From positions 1 to 64,000 of the forward strand of contig DATMGH010000004.1 of NCBI GenBank assembly GCA_035555675.1: 64,000 bases of DNA, in the 5' to 3' direction. The notes under the pieces are model-generated. The model was not told where the DNA came from and did not search any database. It saw nothing but the letters and a program-made list of their open reading frames with translations. The stretch comes from Solirubrobacter sp035555675 (GTDB lineage: Bacteria; Actinomycetota; Thermoleophilia; Solirubrobacterales; Solirubrobacteraceae). Positions 42,901 through 50,578 of the stretch are shown here, one piece after another. Position 1 is the stretch's first letter. The number at the start of each line of letters is the position of its first letter. Both the position numbers and the translations under genes were made by a program.

Positions 42901-43616
42901 AGGACGGCGCCGTGAGCGAGTCCACCGGGTTCGAGGACGGGCTCGCGCCCTGGGTCGCCGGGCCGCCGCCGGCCGGGACCGTCAACGACGCGGCCTGGGT
43001 CGCGCGCGGCGCCGTCGGGTTCGAGGAGGGGCCGGGCATCGCGACCGACGACACGCTCCTGTGGGGCTTCGGCCTGGAGGGTGTGTCCACCCGGGCCGAG
43101 CGCGCCGCGGTCCTGGGCGACGCGCTGGCCTACCTGCAGCGGCCGCGGCCGGCCACGCCGCCGGCGCCCGGGCCGCCGCCGGCGACGTACTCGACCAGCG
43201 CGCAGGGCACGGTCGGCGGCAGCGTGCCGGCGACGCTCGCGCTCACGCTCGGCGGGCCGGCGTCGTTCGGCGCGTTCACGCCCGGGGTCACGCGGACGTA
43301 CCTCGCGTCGACCACGGCGAGCGTGACGTCGACCGCGGGCGACGCGCTCCTGAGCGTGAGCGACCCGTCGGCCGTCGGCACCGGCCACCTGGTCAACGGC
43401 ACGTTCGTCCTGCCCGAGCCGCTGCAGGCCCGGGCCGGCGCTGGCGCGGCCTACGCGGACGTGGGCGCTTCGCTGGGCCTGCGGACGTGGAGCGCGCCGG
43501 TCGCCAACGACGCGCTGACGCTCGAGTTCTCGCAGGCGGTCAAGGCGAGCGACGCGCTGCGGACGGGCACGTACGGCAAGGCGCTGACGTTCACGCTGTC
43601 CACGACGACGCCGTAG
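39984..43616 (+). CDS. Secreted M14 zinc carboxypeptidase 4, multidomain
   Basis: A secreted metallocarboxypeptidase of 1210 residues, only distantly related to the other three. The signal peptide is LGAAAPAGAA. The zinc site is His190/Glu193 (TQHAREW) with His325 (LLDYHSYG); DTNRNW binds the substrate carboxylate and Glu396 (YTVELEPG) is the base. There is no insertion before HARE. After about residue 560 comes a region with DYLNEGGTALITGQQAL, then an immune-inhibitor-A-like segment (KFKFSYDTEQDYDYVFVEAH), and finally the same ~136-residue end domain (ALTFTLSTTTP) as the other peptidases. A ribosome site (GGGAAGGGGG) and a promoter precede it. Confidence 0.88.
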   Translation: MRVSAIAATALAVGLGAAAPAGAAPKQLEPLNQYTVRGGDPSVLGGLGYDVTEGGGASGHGIVATPAQAAALRAKGFTVTAPYGEAKAKRAAPPNPLADPAYGYDVFRPWSLKPAPCPGTCSGAVDAAGQPVNLQTWYEQQRAAHPGLVKKVVYGKSRFGQDLVAYKVSADAHALADGAKPVVWYETTQHAREWIATEVGRRLFAYVLAHATDAATDVPAVLAGTELWFVPVVNVDGYDYTFQNKNTRLWRKNLADNDGDDQITAKDGVDTNRNWAEKWRYDQEGASDAFDSETYRGAAAQSEPEVSALDALIGRLKPKLLLDYHSYGPLILYPEGWQVETPSTDTPATAALAGVDDDHPAIAGFDPDVSGELYTTNGDVTDHAYNRYGTLAYTVELEPGSGPGVGGTVAGPDAFSPGGFVFQDSEAAVEEQFQRNLGFALDLARSAPHPGRPTSHLGNVAPDFEVSAFKFSYGDPQVVEVNANRDLGPVEVQWRVGDGPVHRAPTTEFKGGERYDPPGVYYHKLRGTVTGFGAGDRVEVWFTAGSHTSSAFTFTAEKSKAGDVLVLAAEDYTGNTDLLGRGPHPGPEYLGAYTQALQDLGVAFDVYDVDAHARTAPDPLGVLGHYKSVIWYTGDDVYVREPTQPAGTGNSKLMDDEVMAVRDYLNEGGTALITGQQALAGAWLEFLYNPLGAPPNPFCKSNNTQGQDDADDPPGQSTNCIIVSNDFIQYYLGAWISIVAATGDEVATLPFKGAGGPFGTTPFTLNGAGSADNQQLAQTFVTTSSVLPANEFPQFASAPAIGFERPPAFDPPEGTKYAYAASSDEGYQRLRRTIDLRGAASGSLKFKFSYDTEQDYDYVFVEAHTAGSDDWTTLPDVNGHTSDDVGGSCDIDWDTIHPFLAHYQTNPTPDEDCTPTGTTGAWNAATGNSGGFQDWEVDLSAYAGKQVEVSITYAQDYAAAGLGAFVDAVQVLKDGAVSESTGFEDGLAPWVAGPPPAGTVNDAAWVARGAVGFEEGPGIATDDTLLWGFGLEGVSTRAERAAVLGDALAYLQRPRPATPPAPGPPPATYSTSAQGTVGGSVPATLALTLGGPASFGAFTPGVTRTYLASTTASVTSTAGDALLSVSDPSAVGTGHLVNGTFVLPEPLQARAGAGAAYADVGASLGLRTWSAPVANDALTLEFSQAVKASDALRTGTYGKALTFTLSTTTP

Positions 43617-43622
43617 CGTGGT

Positions 43623-43650
43623 GGGCCCCCGAGCGGCGGCTCGGGGGCCC
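43623..43650. terminator. Bidirectional hairpin terminator
   Basis: A perfect 12-bp stem (GGGCCCCCGAGC, loop GGCG, GCTCGGGGGCCC) between the convergent ends of peptidase 4 and the alcohol dehydrogenase. It can serve both strands. Confidence 0.85.
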
Positions 43651-43656
43651 GTCCAC

Positions 43657-44685
43657 TCACGCCGGAACGAGGATCCCGCGGCCCTGCAGGCGCCCGTGGT
43701 CGAGGTCAGCCATGGCGTCGTTGATCGCGTCCAGCGGGTACTGCGTGGTGTGCAGCGTCACCTTGCCCTGCGCGGTCAGCGTCATCAGGTCCTGCAGGTC
43801 GGTGTAGGTGCCGACGAGGTTGCCGATGAAGCTGATCTCGCGGCTGATGACGTCGATCGTCGGGATGTCGATGTTCTCGCCGTAGCCGATCACGTAGTAG
43901 AAGCCGCCGTCCTGCACCATCGCGACGCCGTCCTCGATCGCGCCCTTCTCGCCGACGAAGTCGATGATCGCCTCGGCGCCCAGGCCGTCCGTCAGCTCGG
44001 CGACGGTGTCGCGCTGGGAGCCGTCGACCTTGACCGTGTGGTCGGCGCCGAGCTCGCGCGCGAGCGCGAGCGCCTGCTCGGACGGGTCGATGACCACGAT
44101 CTCGGTCGGCGTGTACGCCTTCAGGCACTGGATGCCGATGTGCCCGAGCCCGCCGGCGCCGATCACGACCGCCTTGGTGCCGGCGCCGAGGACCGGGATC
44201 GCCTTCTTGACCGCGTGGATCGCGGTCAGGCCCGCGTCGGCGAGCGCGGCGATGTCGGTCGGGTGCAGCGACGGGTCGAGCTTGACGACCGACCGGGCGC
44301 TGGTCTGCAGGTACTCGGCGAAGCCGCCGTCGCGGTTGATGCCGGGGAACGCGCCGTTGACGCAGTGCATGTCGTCCCCGCGCCGGCAGGGGCGGCACAG
44401 CCCGCACGAGATGAACGGGTGCACGATGACGGTGTCGCCGACCTCGACGTTGGTGACCGCGGCGCCGACCGCCTCGATCCAGCCCGCGTTCTCGTGCCCG
44501 GGCACGTAGGGGAGGGCGACCTGGGACTTCTCCGCCCACTGGCCCTCCTGGATGTGCAGGTCGGTCCGGCAGAGCCCGGCCGCGCCGATCCGGACGATCA
44601 CGTCGAGCGGGCCGAGCAGCTTGGGCTCCTCGATCTGCTCGACGCGCAACGGCTCGTGGTAGGCGTGCAGGCGTGCGGCTTTCAT
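43657..44685 (-). CDS. Zinc-dependent NAD alcohol dehydrogenase
   Basis: A 342-residue medium-chain dehydrogenase oxidising an alcohol to an aldehyde or ketone. Catalytic zinc ligands appear in GAAGLCRTDLH and GHENAG; the structural zinc site is CGLCRPCRRGDDMHC, and the cofactor motif GAGGLGHIGIQ. The ATG overlaps the stop of the upstream DUF59 gene, so it is the last gene of the IclR-amidohydrolase-DUF59-ADH operon. Alcohol dehydrogenases of this kind accompany propane monooxygenase clusters, where they oxidise 2-propanol or related alcohols. Confidence 0.88.
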   Translation of the reverse strand: MKAARLHAYHEPLRVEQIEEPKLLGPLDVIVRIGAAGLCRTDLHIQEGQWAEKSQVALPYVPGHENAGWIEAVGAAVTNVEVGDTVIVHPFISCGLCRPCRRGDDMHCVNGAFPGINRDGGFAEYLQTSARSVVKLDPSLHPTDIAALADAGLTAIHAVKKAIPVLGAGTKAVVIGAGGLGHIGIQCLKAYTPTEIVVIDPSEQALALARELGADHTVKVDGSQRDTVAELTDGLGAEAIIDFVGEKGAIEDGVAMVQDGGFYYVIGYGENIDIPTIDVISREISFIGNLVGTYTDLQDLMTLTAQGKVTLHTTQYPLDAINDAMADLDHGRLQGRGILVPA

Positions 44686-45332
44686 GCGGCTTCCTCCCGG
44701 TAGCGGACGCTCAGCAGGTCGCGGCACAGGCCGCCGTTGGTCTCCAGCGAGAGCGCGGTCAGCCGCGCCAGGCGGGAGAAGCGCGCGAAGTCGCTGACCG
44801 GCGCGCCGTCGCCGGTCACGAACGCGGGCGCGTCGTCGCCGGCGGGGATGCCGAGCGCGGCCCGCAGCTCGCGGCAGCGCTCGGCGTCGGGGCCGGTCAG
44901 GTCGCCCAGCCGTACGCCGGCGGGGTCGGGGATGCTCGCCAGCAGCCGGCCCTCGCGGGCGACCAGCGCCTTGCGCTGGAACAGTGCCCGCAGCGCGTCC
45001 AGCGACCCCTCGGTCTCGCCCGGGAACGCGTCCGCGAACGCCCCGTCGCGCGCGACGGCGGCGTTGATCTCGGCGCCCGTGTAGTGGTCCTCGAGCGTGA
45101 CGTCGACGGCCCGCAGGCCGGGGACGCGGGCGAGCGCGGCGCGCGCGTCGGCGGCCATCAGGAACGCGAAGTTGGGCGCGCACTGCGGCGTCGGCAGCCG
45201 CAGGCGCACCGTCACGTCGCCGTCCTCACTCACCGCGCACGCGCCGACGAAGCCGAGCGTGGTGATCGGCTCGTCGAGCTCGGGGTCGTAGACGGTCCCG
45301 AGCTCTGACAGCACCTGGGCGCGCAGCGTCAC
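44682..45332 (-). CDS. DUF59/MIP18-type iron-sulfur assembly-like protein
   Basis: A 216-residue protein whose N-terminal ~100 residues match the MIP18/PaaD-type domain: VYDPELDEPITTLGF, then RLRLPTPQCAPNFAF with its conserved Cys. The C-terminal half is not recognised. It could help mature an iron or iron-sulfur enzyme. GTG start overlapping the amidohydrolase stop, and its own stop overlapping the ADH start, place it inside the operon. This gene, the amidohydrolase and ADH are common companions of soluble di-iron propane monooxygenases. Confidence 0.75.
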   Translation of the reverse strand: MTLRAQVLSELGTVYDPELDEPITTLGFVGACAVSEDGDVTVRLRLPTPQCAPNFAFLMAADARAALARVPGLRAVDVTLEDHYTGAEINAAVARDGAFADAFPGETEGSLDALRALFQRKALVAREGRLLASIPDPAGVRLGDLTGPDAERCRELRAALGIPAGDDAPAFVTGDGAPVSDFARFSRLARLTALSLETNGGLCRDLLSVRYREEAA

Positions 45333-46372
45333 CCCGCGACTCCGACCGCGCTCTCGGGCGTGGCCACCGGCTCGGGGATCCGCAGCTCGGCCGGGACGTC
45401 GACGTCGTACAGCGCCGCCGCGTTGAGGCCGAGGATCTTGCGCTTGCCGTTCTCGTCCAGCCGCGGGTAGTCGGCGAACTGCGGCTGGTCGGGCATCTCC
45501 CAGTTCAACAGGCCCTCGATCTGCCAGCGCGGCTCCCAGATCGCGTAGTCGGACCCGAACAGCATCTTGTCCTCGCCGACCCAGAACAGCAGCTCGCCCA
45601 TCACCTTGGCGAAGAAGTTCGGGCGCGCGTGCATCAGGCCGCCCAGCGCCACGGCCAGGCCGGCGTAGACGTTCGGCTCCTGCGTGGCCATGAAGCAGAA
45701 GTCCTCGATCCGCGGCAGGCCGACGTGCTCGACCACGAAGTTCAGCCGGCCGTTGTAGTCGGTCGCGACGTGGTCGACGTCGGAGACGTCGAACGCGTCC
45801 TTGTCCAGCGGCCAGATCGTCGGGCCCTTGTGGACGTGGACGTTGCGGATGCCGAGCTCGACGCACTTGTCGAAGAACGGCTTGGCCGCCTCGTCGCTGA
45901 GCTTCCAGCCGCGCGAGCCCTGATACCACTCCGCGGTGTAGAGCTTGACGCCCTTGAAGTGGTAGCGCTCGTTGTCGGCCTCCAGCTGCTCGAGCCCGGC
46001 GGTGCCCTCGCGCGGGTCGAAGCGGCCGTTGACGATCAGCTTGCCCGGGAAGCGCTCCAGCAACGCGGCGTTGTGCTCGACGTCGTTGAAGCCCTCCGTG
46101 TACCACTCCTTCAGGTACGTCGACTGGAAGATCGCCTTGTCGACGCCGCCTTCGACGAACACGTCGTGCTCGAAGTCGTCGACGCTGTACCTCTGGAACT
46201 TCTCGAGCGTCCAGTGCGTCTCGGCCGGGCCGAGGCCCTGGTAGGCGTGGAAGCACTCGATCCAGCCCTTCGCGTACTCCTCGGCGCCGGGGCGCCAGTT
46301 CGCCGGCGACGCGTCCCAGAAGTGCAGGTGGCTGTCGAGGATGAAGTACTTCTTGCCATCCTTCACGAACAT
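45329..46372 (-). CDS. Amidohydrolase 2 family protein
   Basis: A 347-residue TIM-barrel metal-dependent hydrolase or decarboxylase. The metal motif is DSHLHFWD near the N-terminus, later HVHKGP and VEHVGLPR (metal-binding His residues), and LFGSDYAIWEP at the end of the barrel. Its long, aromatic-rich N-terminal part resembles the amidohydrolases encoded next to propane/alkene monooxygenases. A strong AAGGAGGAG ribosome site precedes the ATG. The actual reaction is unknown; in related clusters it is thought to be needed for monooxygenase activity. Confidence 0.8.
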   Translation of the reverse strand: MFVKDGKKYFILDSHLHFWDASPANWRPGAEEYAKGWIECFHAYQGLGPAETHWTLEKFQRYSVDDFEHDVFVEGGVDKAIFQSTYLKEWYTEGFNDVEHNAALLERFPGKLIVNGRFDPREGTAGLEQLEADNERYHFKGVKLYTAEWYQGSRGWKLSDEAAKPFFDKCVELGIRNVHVHKGPTIWPLDKDAFDVSDVDHVATDYNGRLNFVVEHVGLPRIEDFCFMATQEPNVYAGLAVALGGLMHARPNFFAKVMGELLFWVGEDKMLFGSDYAIWEPRWQIEGLLNWEMPDQPQFADYPRLDENGKRKILGLNAAALYDVDVPAELRIPEPVATPESAVGVAG

Positions 46373-46384
46373 GCGCTCTCCTCC

Positions 46385-47119
46385 TTACTGCTTCGAACTG
46401 AGCTCCCCGGCTGCCCTCGACGCGACGCACACGAAGCGGTCCAGCGCGCGGCGGACCCGCCGCGCGGGCGCCACCACGGCCACGGCGCCCAGCACCGCGC
46501 CGCCGCCGCCGAAGATCGGGACCCCGACGCAGGCGTCACCGTCGCCGACCACCACGCTGTAGTGCAGCTCCGCCGCCTCGTCCAGCGCGGCACGCAGCTC
46601 GGCCTCGTCGAAGAGCTCGTGGCGGAGCGTCGCGGCGCGGCGGGTCGTCTCCAGCGCCTCCTCGGTGCCGTCGGGCGGCATGTGCGCGAGGATCACCCGC
46701 CCGGCGGCGAGCAGGTGTGACAGCGCGACGGCGCCTGGGGGATAGTGGCCCGTGCACGTCGCGCCCGGCACCTCGGCGGCCGCGGCCACGCGCGTCTGCG
46801 CGCCGGTCAGCCGGGCCAGCACGGCCACGTCGTCGATCGCGAACGCGGCGCGGCCGAGCACGCGCCGCACGCCGACCGTGATCGCGCCGTCGCTCGCGCC
46901 CGGCACGCGCCCGGGGCGGAGGCGGTGGTCGTCGCCGCGCTCGAGGTAGCCCTCGTAGAGCAGCGTGTTGACCAGGTGGTAGGTCGTCGCCAGGTTCAGC
47001 CCGAGCGCCGCCGCGATCTCCTTCACGCCCAGCGGCCGGCCGGCCGCGTGCACGTGCTCGAGAATCCGCATGCCGCGGGAGAGGGCCTGGATCCGGTCTG
47101 ACGGTGCGTCGTCTGCCAC
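46385..47119 (-). CDS. IclR family transcriptional regulator
   Basis: A 244-residue regulator: N-terminal winged helix (RGMRILEHVHAAGRPLGVKE region; LNLATTYHLVNTL recognition helix) and a C-terminal IclR effector domain, which is less well conserved. GTG start 47119. It heads the minus-strand operon and is divergent from the glycerol dehydrogenase gene; the palindrome at 47166-47186 between them is probably its operator, so it may control both directions. The effector is unknown. Confidence 0.85.
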   Translation of the reverse strand: MADDAPSDRIQALSRGMRILEHVHAAGRPLGVKEIAAALGLNLATTYHLVNTLLYEGYLERGDDHRLRPGRVPGASDGAITVGVRRVLGRAAFAIDDVAVLARLTGAQTRVAAAAEVPGATCTGHYPPGAVALSHLLAAGRVILAHMPPDGTEEALETTRRAATLRHELFDEAELRAALDEAAELHYSVVVGDGDACVGVPIFGGGGAVLGAVAVVAPARRVRRALDRFVCVASRAAGELSSKQ

Positions 47120-47165
47120 GTCTCCTCCACACCGAACGCTACTCCTCGCGAGCGCGAGTGGACCC

Positions 47166-47186
47166 CGATTTCAGATGGTGAAATCG
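47166..47186. promoter_or_regulatory. IclR-type operator
   Basis: A perfect 8-bp inverted repeat with a 5-nt spacer (CGATTTCA-GATGG-TGAAATCG), AT-rich for this genome, between the divergent iclR-type gene and gldA. IclR-family proteins often bind such ATTTCA/TGAAAT palindromes. It lies 47 nt upstream of the regulator start and 60 nt before gldA. Confidence 0.65.
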
Positions 47187-47246
47187 CGGGCACCCGGGTG
47201 TGCCCGCGGGGCTAAGGTCGGTCCCGTCTCAGACCAAGGAGGAGAC

Positions 47247-48374
47247 ATGGCTGGCTCGAACGGCGTAGGCCCCGCCGTGTTCGCGGCGCCGCTGCGCTAC
47301 ATCCAGGGGCCGGGCGCCCTCGACACGCTCGGCGACGAGCTCACCCGGCTCAAGGCGTCACGGCCGCTGATCCTGTGCGACCCGTCGGTGCGCGGGCTGC
47401 TCGGCGCGCGGCTGGAGGGCTTCGGCACCGTCGTCGACTTCAACGGCGAGGCGTCGCCGGGCGAGATCGACCGCGTCGCCGCCGCCGCGAGCGGCGCCGA
47501 CGCGATCGTGGGCGTCGGCGGCGGCAAGACGCTCGACACGGCCAAGGCGGTCGCGCATCCCGCCGGCCTCCCGCTGATCGTGGTGCCGACGATCGCGTCC
47601 ACGGACGCGCCGACCAGCTCGCTGTCGGTCATCTACGACGACCACGGCGCGTTCCTGGAGTACCGGTTCTACGGCCGCAACCCGGACGTGGTCCTGGTCG
47701 ACAGCGCGATCATCGCCGGCGCGCCGGTCCGCTTCCTCGTGGCCGGGATCGGGGACGGCCTGTCGACGTTCTTCGAGGCGGACGCGTCGTCGACTACGCG
47801 CCAGCCGGCGATGGCGGGCGGCCCGCCGCTGCTGGCGGCCACGACGCTCGCGCGGCTCTGTTACGACACGCTGCTGGCCGACGGGCTGGCGGCGCGCCAC
47901 GCCGTCGAGCACGGGATCGTCACGCCCGCGCTCGAGCGGGTGATCGAGGCCAACACGCTGCTGTCCGGCCTCGGCTTCGAGTCCGGCGGTCTGGCCGCGG
48001 CGCACTCGATCCACAACGGCCTGACCGTGCTGCACGAGACGCACGACTACTGGCACGGCGAGAAGGTCGCGATCGGGGTCATCGGGCTGCTGGTCCTGGA
48101 GGGCCAGCCGCAGGCGCTGATCGACGAGGTCGTCGACTTCTGCCTGCGCGTCGGGCTGCCGGTCACGCTCGCCGACATCGGCGTCGAGGCGGACGCGGAG
48201 ACGCTGCGGCCGGTCGCCGACGCGGCCTGCGCGGACGGCGAGACGATCCACAACGAGCCGTTCCCCGTGACGCCGGACATGGTCGTCGCCGCGCTGCTGG
48301 CGGCGGACGCGATCGGCGCCGAGCGGCGCACGCTGCTCGAGCGCACGCTCGAGCTGCCGGAGGCGTGCGTGTAG
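47247..48374 (+). CDS. gldA: Glycerol dehydrogenase (group III iron-dependent alcohol dehydrogenase)
   Basis: NAD-dependent oxidation of glycerol or a related polyol to dihydroxyacetone. It is 375 residues. The nucleotide motif is VGVGGGKTLDTAKAVA; metal ligands are Asp in GIGDGLSTFFEAD and the His residues of AHSIHNGLT and YWHGEKVAIG. The ATG at 47247 has a strong AGGAGGAG site; an upstream in-frame start was rejected because it would overlap the divergent iclR gene and its operator. A large hairpin follows the stop. Confidence 0.85.
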   Translation: MAGSNGVGPAVFAAPLRYIQGPGALDTLGDELTRLKASRPLILCDPSVRGLLGARLEGFGTVVDFNGEASPGEIDRVAAAASGADAIVGVGGGKTLDTAKAVAHPAGLPLIVVPTIASTDAPTSSLSVIYDDHGAFLEYRFYGRNPDVVLVDSAIIAGAPVRFLVAGIGDGLSTFFEADASSTTRQPAMAGGPPLLAATTLARLCYDTLLADGLAARHAVEHGIVTPALERVIEANTLLSGLGFESGGLAAAHSIHNGLTVLHETHDYWHGEKVAIGVIGLLVLEGQPQALIDEVVDFCLRVGLPVTLADIGVEADAETLRPVADAACADGETIHNEPFPVTPDMVVAALLAADAIGAERRTLLERTLELPEACV

Positions 48375-48388
48375 GGCTAGCCACAGGT

Positions 48389-48427
48389 GGCGCCGGGGGT
48401 GCGCGGCGGCGCACACGCCCCGGCGCC
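48389..48427 (+). terminator. Long hairpin after gldA
   Basis: Outer stem GGCGCCGGGG/CCCCGGCGCC (10 bp) and inner stem GTGCGC/GCGCAC with loop GGCG, with a 3-nt bulge (ACG) on the right side. It lies 14 nt after the gldA stop and probably ends its transcript. Confidence 0.7.
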
Positions 48428-48466
48428 CCAATGGAAAGCGGGCGGCGGCGAGCGATCGTCGAGGAC

Positions 48467-50578
48467 ATGTCCGCTCACGCTTCTCCCGGCCTGCTCGGGC
48501 GCATCACGCGCCGCAGCGCCGCCGCCTCCGCCCGCCGCCCCAAGACCGTCGTCGCCCTCTGGCTGCTGCTCGTGGTCGGGTTCGCGGTCGCGGGCGGGAT
48601 GACCGGCACCAAGATGCTCACCGGCGCCGACGCCGGGGTGGGCGAGTCCAGCCGGGCGGACGCGCGGCTCGCCGCCGCGGGGCTCCAGGATCCGGCGGTG
48701 GAGAGCGTGCTGGTGCGCTCGTCTTCTGCGGCGCGGACGAGCGCCGCGACGGCGGACGTCGCACGGCGCGCCCGCGCCGTGCCGGAGGTGGCGCACGTGC
48801 GCACGGACCTGCGCCGCGACGGCGGGCGGACGGCGCTCGTCCAGGTCAGCCTGCGCGGGGATCCCGACGACGCGGGCGAGCACGTCGACGGGCTCGTGTC
48901 CGCGGTCGACGCGACGCGGAGCGCGCATCCCGGCGTGCACATCCAGGCCGCCGGGCCCGGGACGACCGACCACGCGATCGGCGAGGTCGTGTCGCACGGG
49001 CTGCGCACCGCGGAGCTGATCTCGCTCCCGGTGACGCTGCTGATCCTGTTCCTGGCGTTCGGCGCGCTGGTGGCGGCGGCGGTGCCGCTGCTGCTCGGGC
49101 TGACGTCGGTGATCGCCGCGCTGGGCGGGATGGGCCTGATCTCGCAGGTCGCGCCGATGGGGGACGCCACGTCCTCGCTGGTCGTCCTGCTCGGGCTGGC
49201 GGTCGGGGTCGACTACTCGCTCTTCTACATCCGGCGCGAGCGGGAGGAGCGGCGTGCCGGGCGGGACTCCGAGGCGGCGCTGAACGCGACCGCCGCGACG
49301 GTCGGGCGCGCGATCGTGGTCTCCGGCGTGACCGTGATCGCCGGGCTCGCGGGGCTGCTGATCACCGGGCTGGCGACGTTCGTGTCGATGGCGCTGGCGA
49401 CGATGCTGGTGGTCGCGATGGCCGTGCTCGGGTCGCTGACCGTCCTGCCGGCGGTGCTGGCGCTGCTGGGCGACCGCATCAACCGCGGACGGCTGCCGGG
49501 GATGCGGCCGGCGCGCGGCTCGAGCCGCGCCTGGGGCGTCCTGGCGCGCGCGGTCACGCGACGGCCGCTGATCTCGCTGACGGTCGTGATCGCGGCGCTG
49601 CTCGCGATCGCGTCGCCGGCGCTGCACATGCACACGAGCGGGTCGGCGCCGTCGCTGCCGCACGACGAGCCGGCGATGGTCGCCGCGCGCGAGGTCGCGG
49701 CGGCGTTCCCGGGCGCGCCGTCGTCCGCGTCGCTCGTGGTCACGGGGTCGTCGCTGAAGCGGGCGGACCTGCGGGCGCTCGGCCGCTCGGCGCGAACGGT
49801 CACGGGCGGGGAGGGGCCGATCGAGATCTCGCTGGCGCGCGACCGGTCGACCGCGCTGGTGCGCGTGCCGATGCCCGACCACGACGAGCCGGCGACCGTC
49901 GCGCGGCTGCGCGAGGCGCTGCCGGCGAACGTGCTCGTCACCGGCGAGGCGGCGAGCAAGCTGGACTTCACGTCGCGGCTGAACGCAACGACGCCGCTGG
50001 TGATCGCGTTCGTGCTCGGGCTCGCGCTGCTGTTGCTGCTGGCCAGCTTCCGGTCGCTGCCGCTCGCGCTGGCCGTGATCGGCTTGAATCTGCTGTCGGT
50101 CGGCGCGGCCTACGGGGTGCTGACGTACGTCTTCCAGAACACGTGGGCCGAGGGGCTGCTCGGGTTCACCTCGTCGGGGACGGTCGCGGACTGGGTGCCG
50201 CTGAACACGTTCGTGATCCTGTTCGGGCTCTCGATGGACTACACGATCCTCGTGCTCGAGCGCATCCGCGAGGCGCGGCGGGCGGGCGCGGCGCCGCGGG
50301 CGGCGGCGGCCGAGGGCGTCGCTGCGACCGCCGGCGCGGTCACCAGCGCGGCGGTCGTGATGGTGGCGATCTTCGCGATCTTCCCGACGCTGCCGATGGT
50401 GGAGATGAAGATGATCGGGGTCGCGCTGGCCGCGGGCGTGCTGATCGACGCGACGCTGGTCCGGGGCGTGGCGCTGCCGGCCGCGGCCGCGCTGCTGGGG
50501 CGGCGCGGCGTGCGGGGGCGGGCGCCGGTCTACGTGCCGGGCGGCGGCGGCGCGGCGAGGCCGTCCACGGTCGCGTAG
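48467..50578 (+). CDS. MMPL family transporter
   Basis: A 703-residue RND-type membrane protein of the MMPL group, which exports lipids or other hydrophobic compounds in Actinobacteria. It has two repeats, each with one helix, an extracytoplasmic loop, then five helices. Helix IV-type motif AVGVDYSLFYIRR is in the first half and FGLSMDYTILVLERIRE in the second, with the Asp-Tyr proton-relay pairs. The start is uncertain: ATG 48467 gives a typical N-terminus but has a GAGGA only 1 nt upstream; ATG 48431 is the alternative. The 3' end overlaps the convergent gene by 49 nt. Confidence 0.85.
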   Translation: MSAHASPGLLGRITRRSAAASARRPKTVVALWLLLVVGFAVAGGMTGTKMLTGADAGVGESSRADARLAAAGLQDPAVESVLVRSSSAARTSAATADVARRARAVPEVAHVRTDLRRDGGRTALVQVSLRGDPDDAGEHVDGLVSAVDATRSAHPGVHIQAAGPGTTDHAIGEVVSHGLRTAELISLPVTLLILFLAFGALVAAAVPLLLGLTSVIAALGGMGLISQVAPMGDATSSLVVLLGLAVGVDYSLFYIRREREERRAGRDSEAALNATAATVGRAIVVSGVTVIAGLAGLLITGLATFVSMALATMLVVAMAVLGSLTVLPAVLALLGDRINRGRLPGMRPARGSSRAWGVLARAVTRRPLISLTVVIAALLAIASPALHMHTSGSAPSLPHDEPAMVAAREVAAAFPGAPSSASLVVTGSSLKRADLRALGRSARTVTGGEGPIEISLARDRSTALVRVPMPDHDEPATVARLREALPANVLVTGEAASKLDFTSRLNATTPLVIAFVLGLALLLLLASFRSLPLALAVIGLNLLSVGAAYGVLTYVFQNTWAEGLLGFTSSGTVADWVPLNTFVILFGLSMDYTILVLERIREARRAGAAPRAAAAEGVAATAGAVTSAAVVMVAIFAIFPTLPMVEMKMIGVALAAGVLIDATLVRGVALPAAAALLGRRGVRGRAPVYVPGGGGAARPSTVA

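Noticed and set aside
39756..43388. Antisense open frame opposite peptidase 4
   Set aside because: Lies opposite a gene with signal peptide, zinc motif and ribosome site; Arg/Ala/Val-rich low-complexity translation only.
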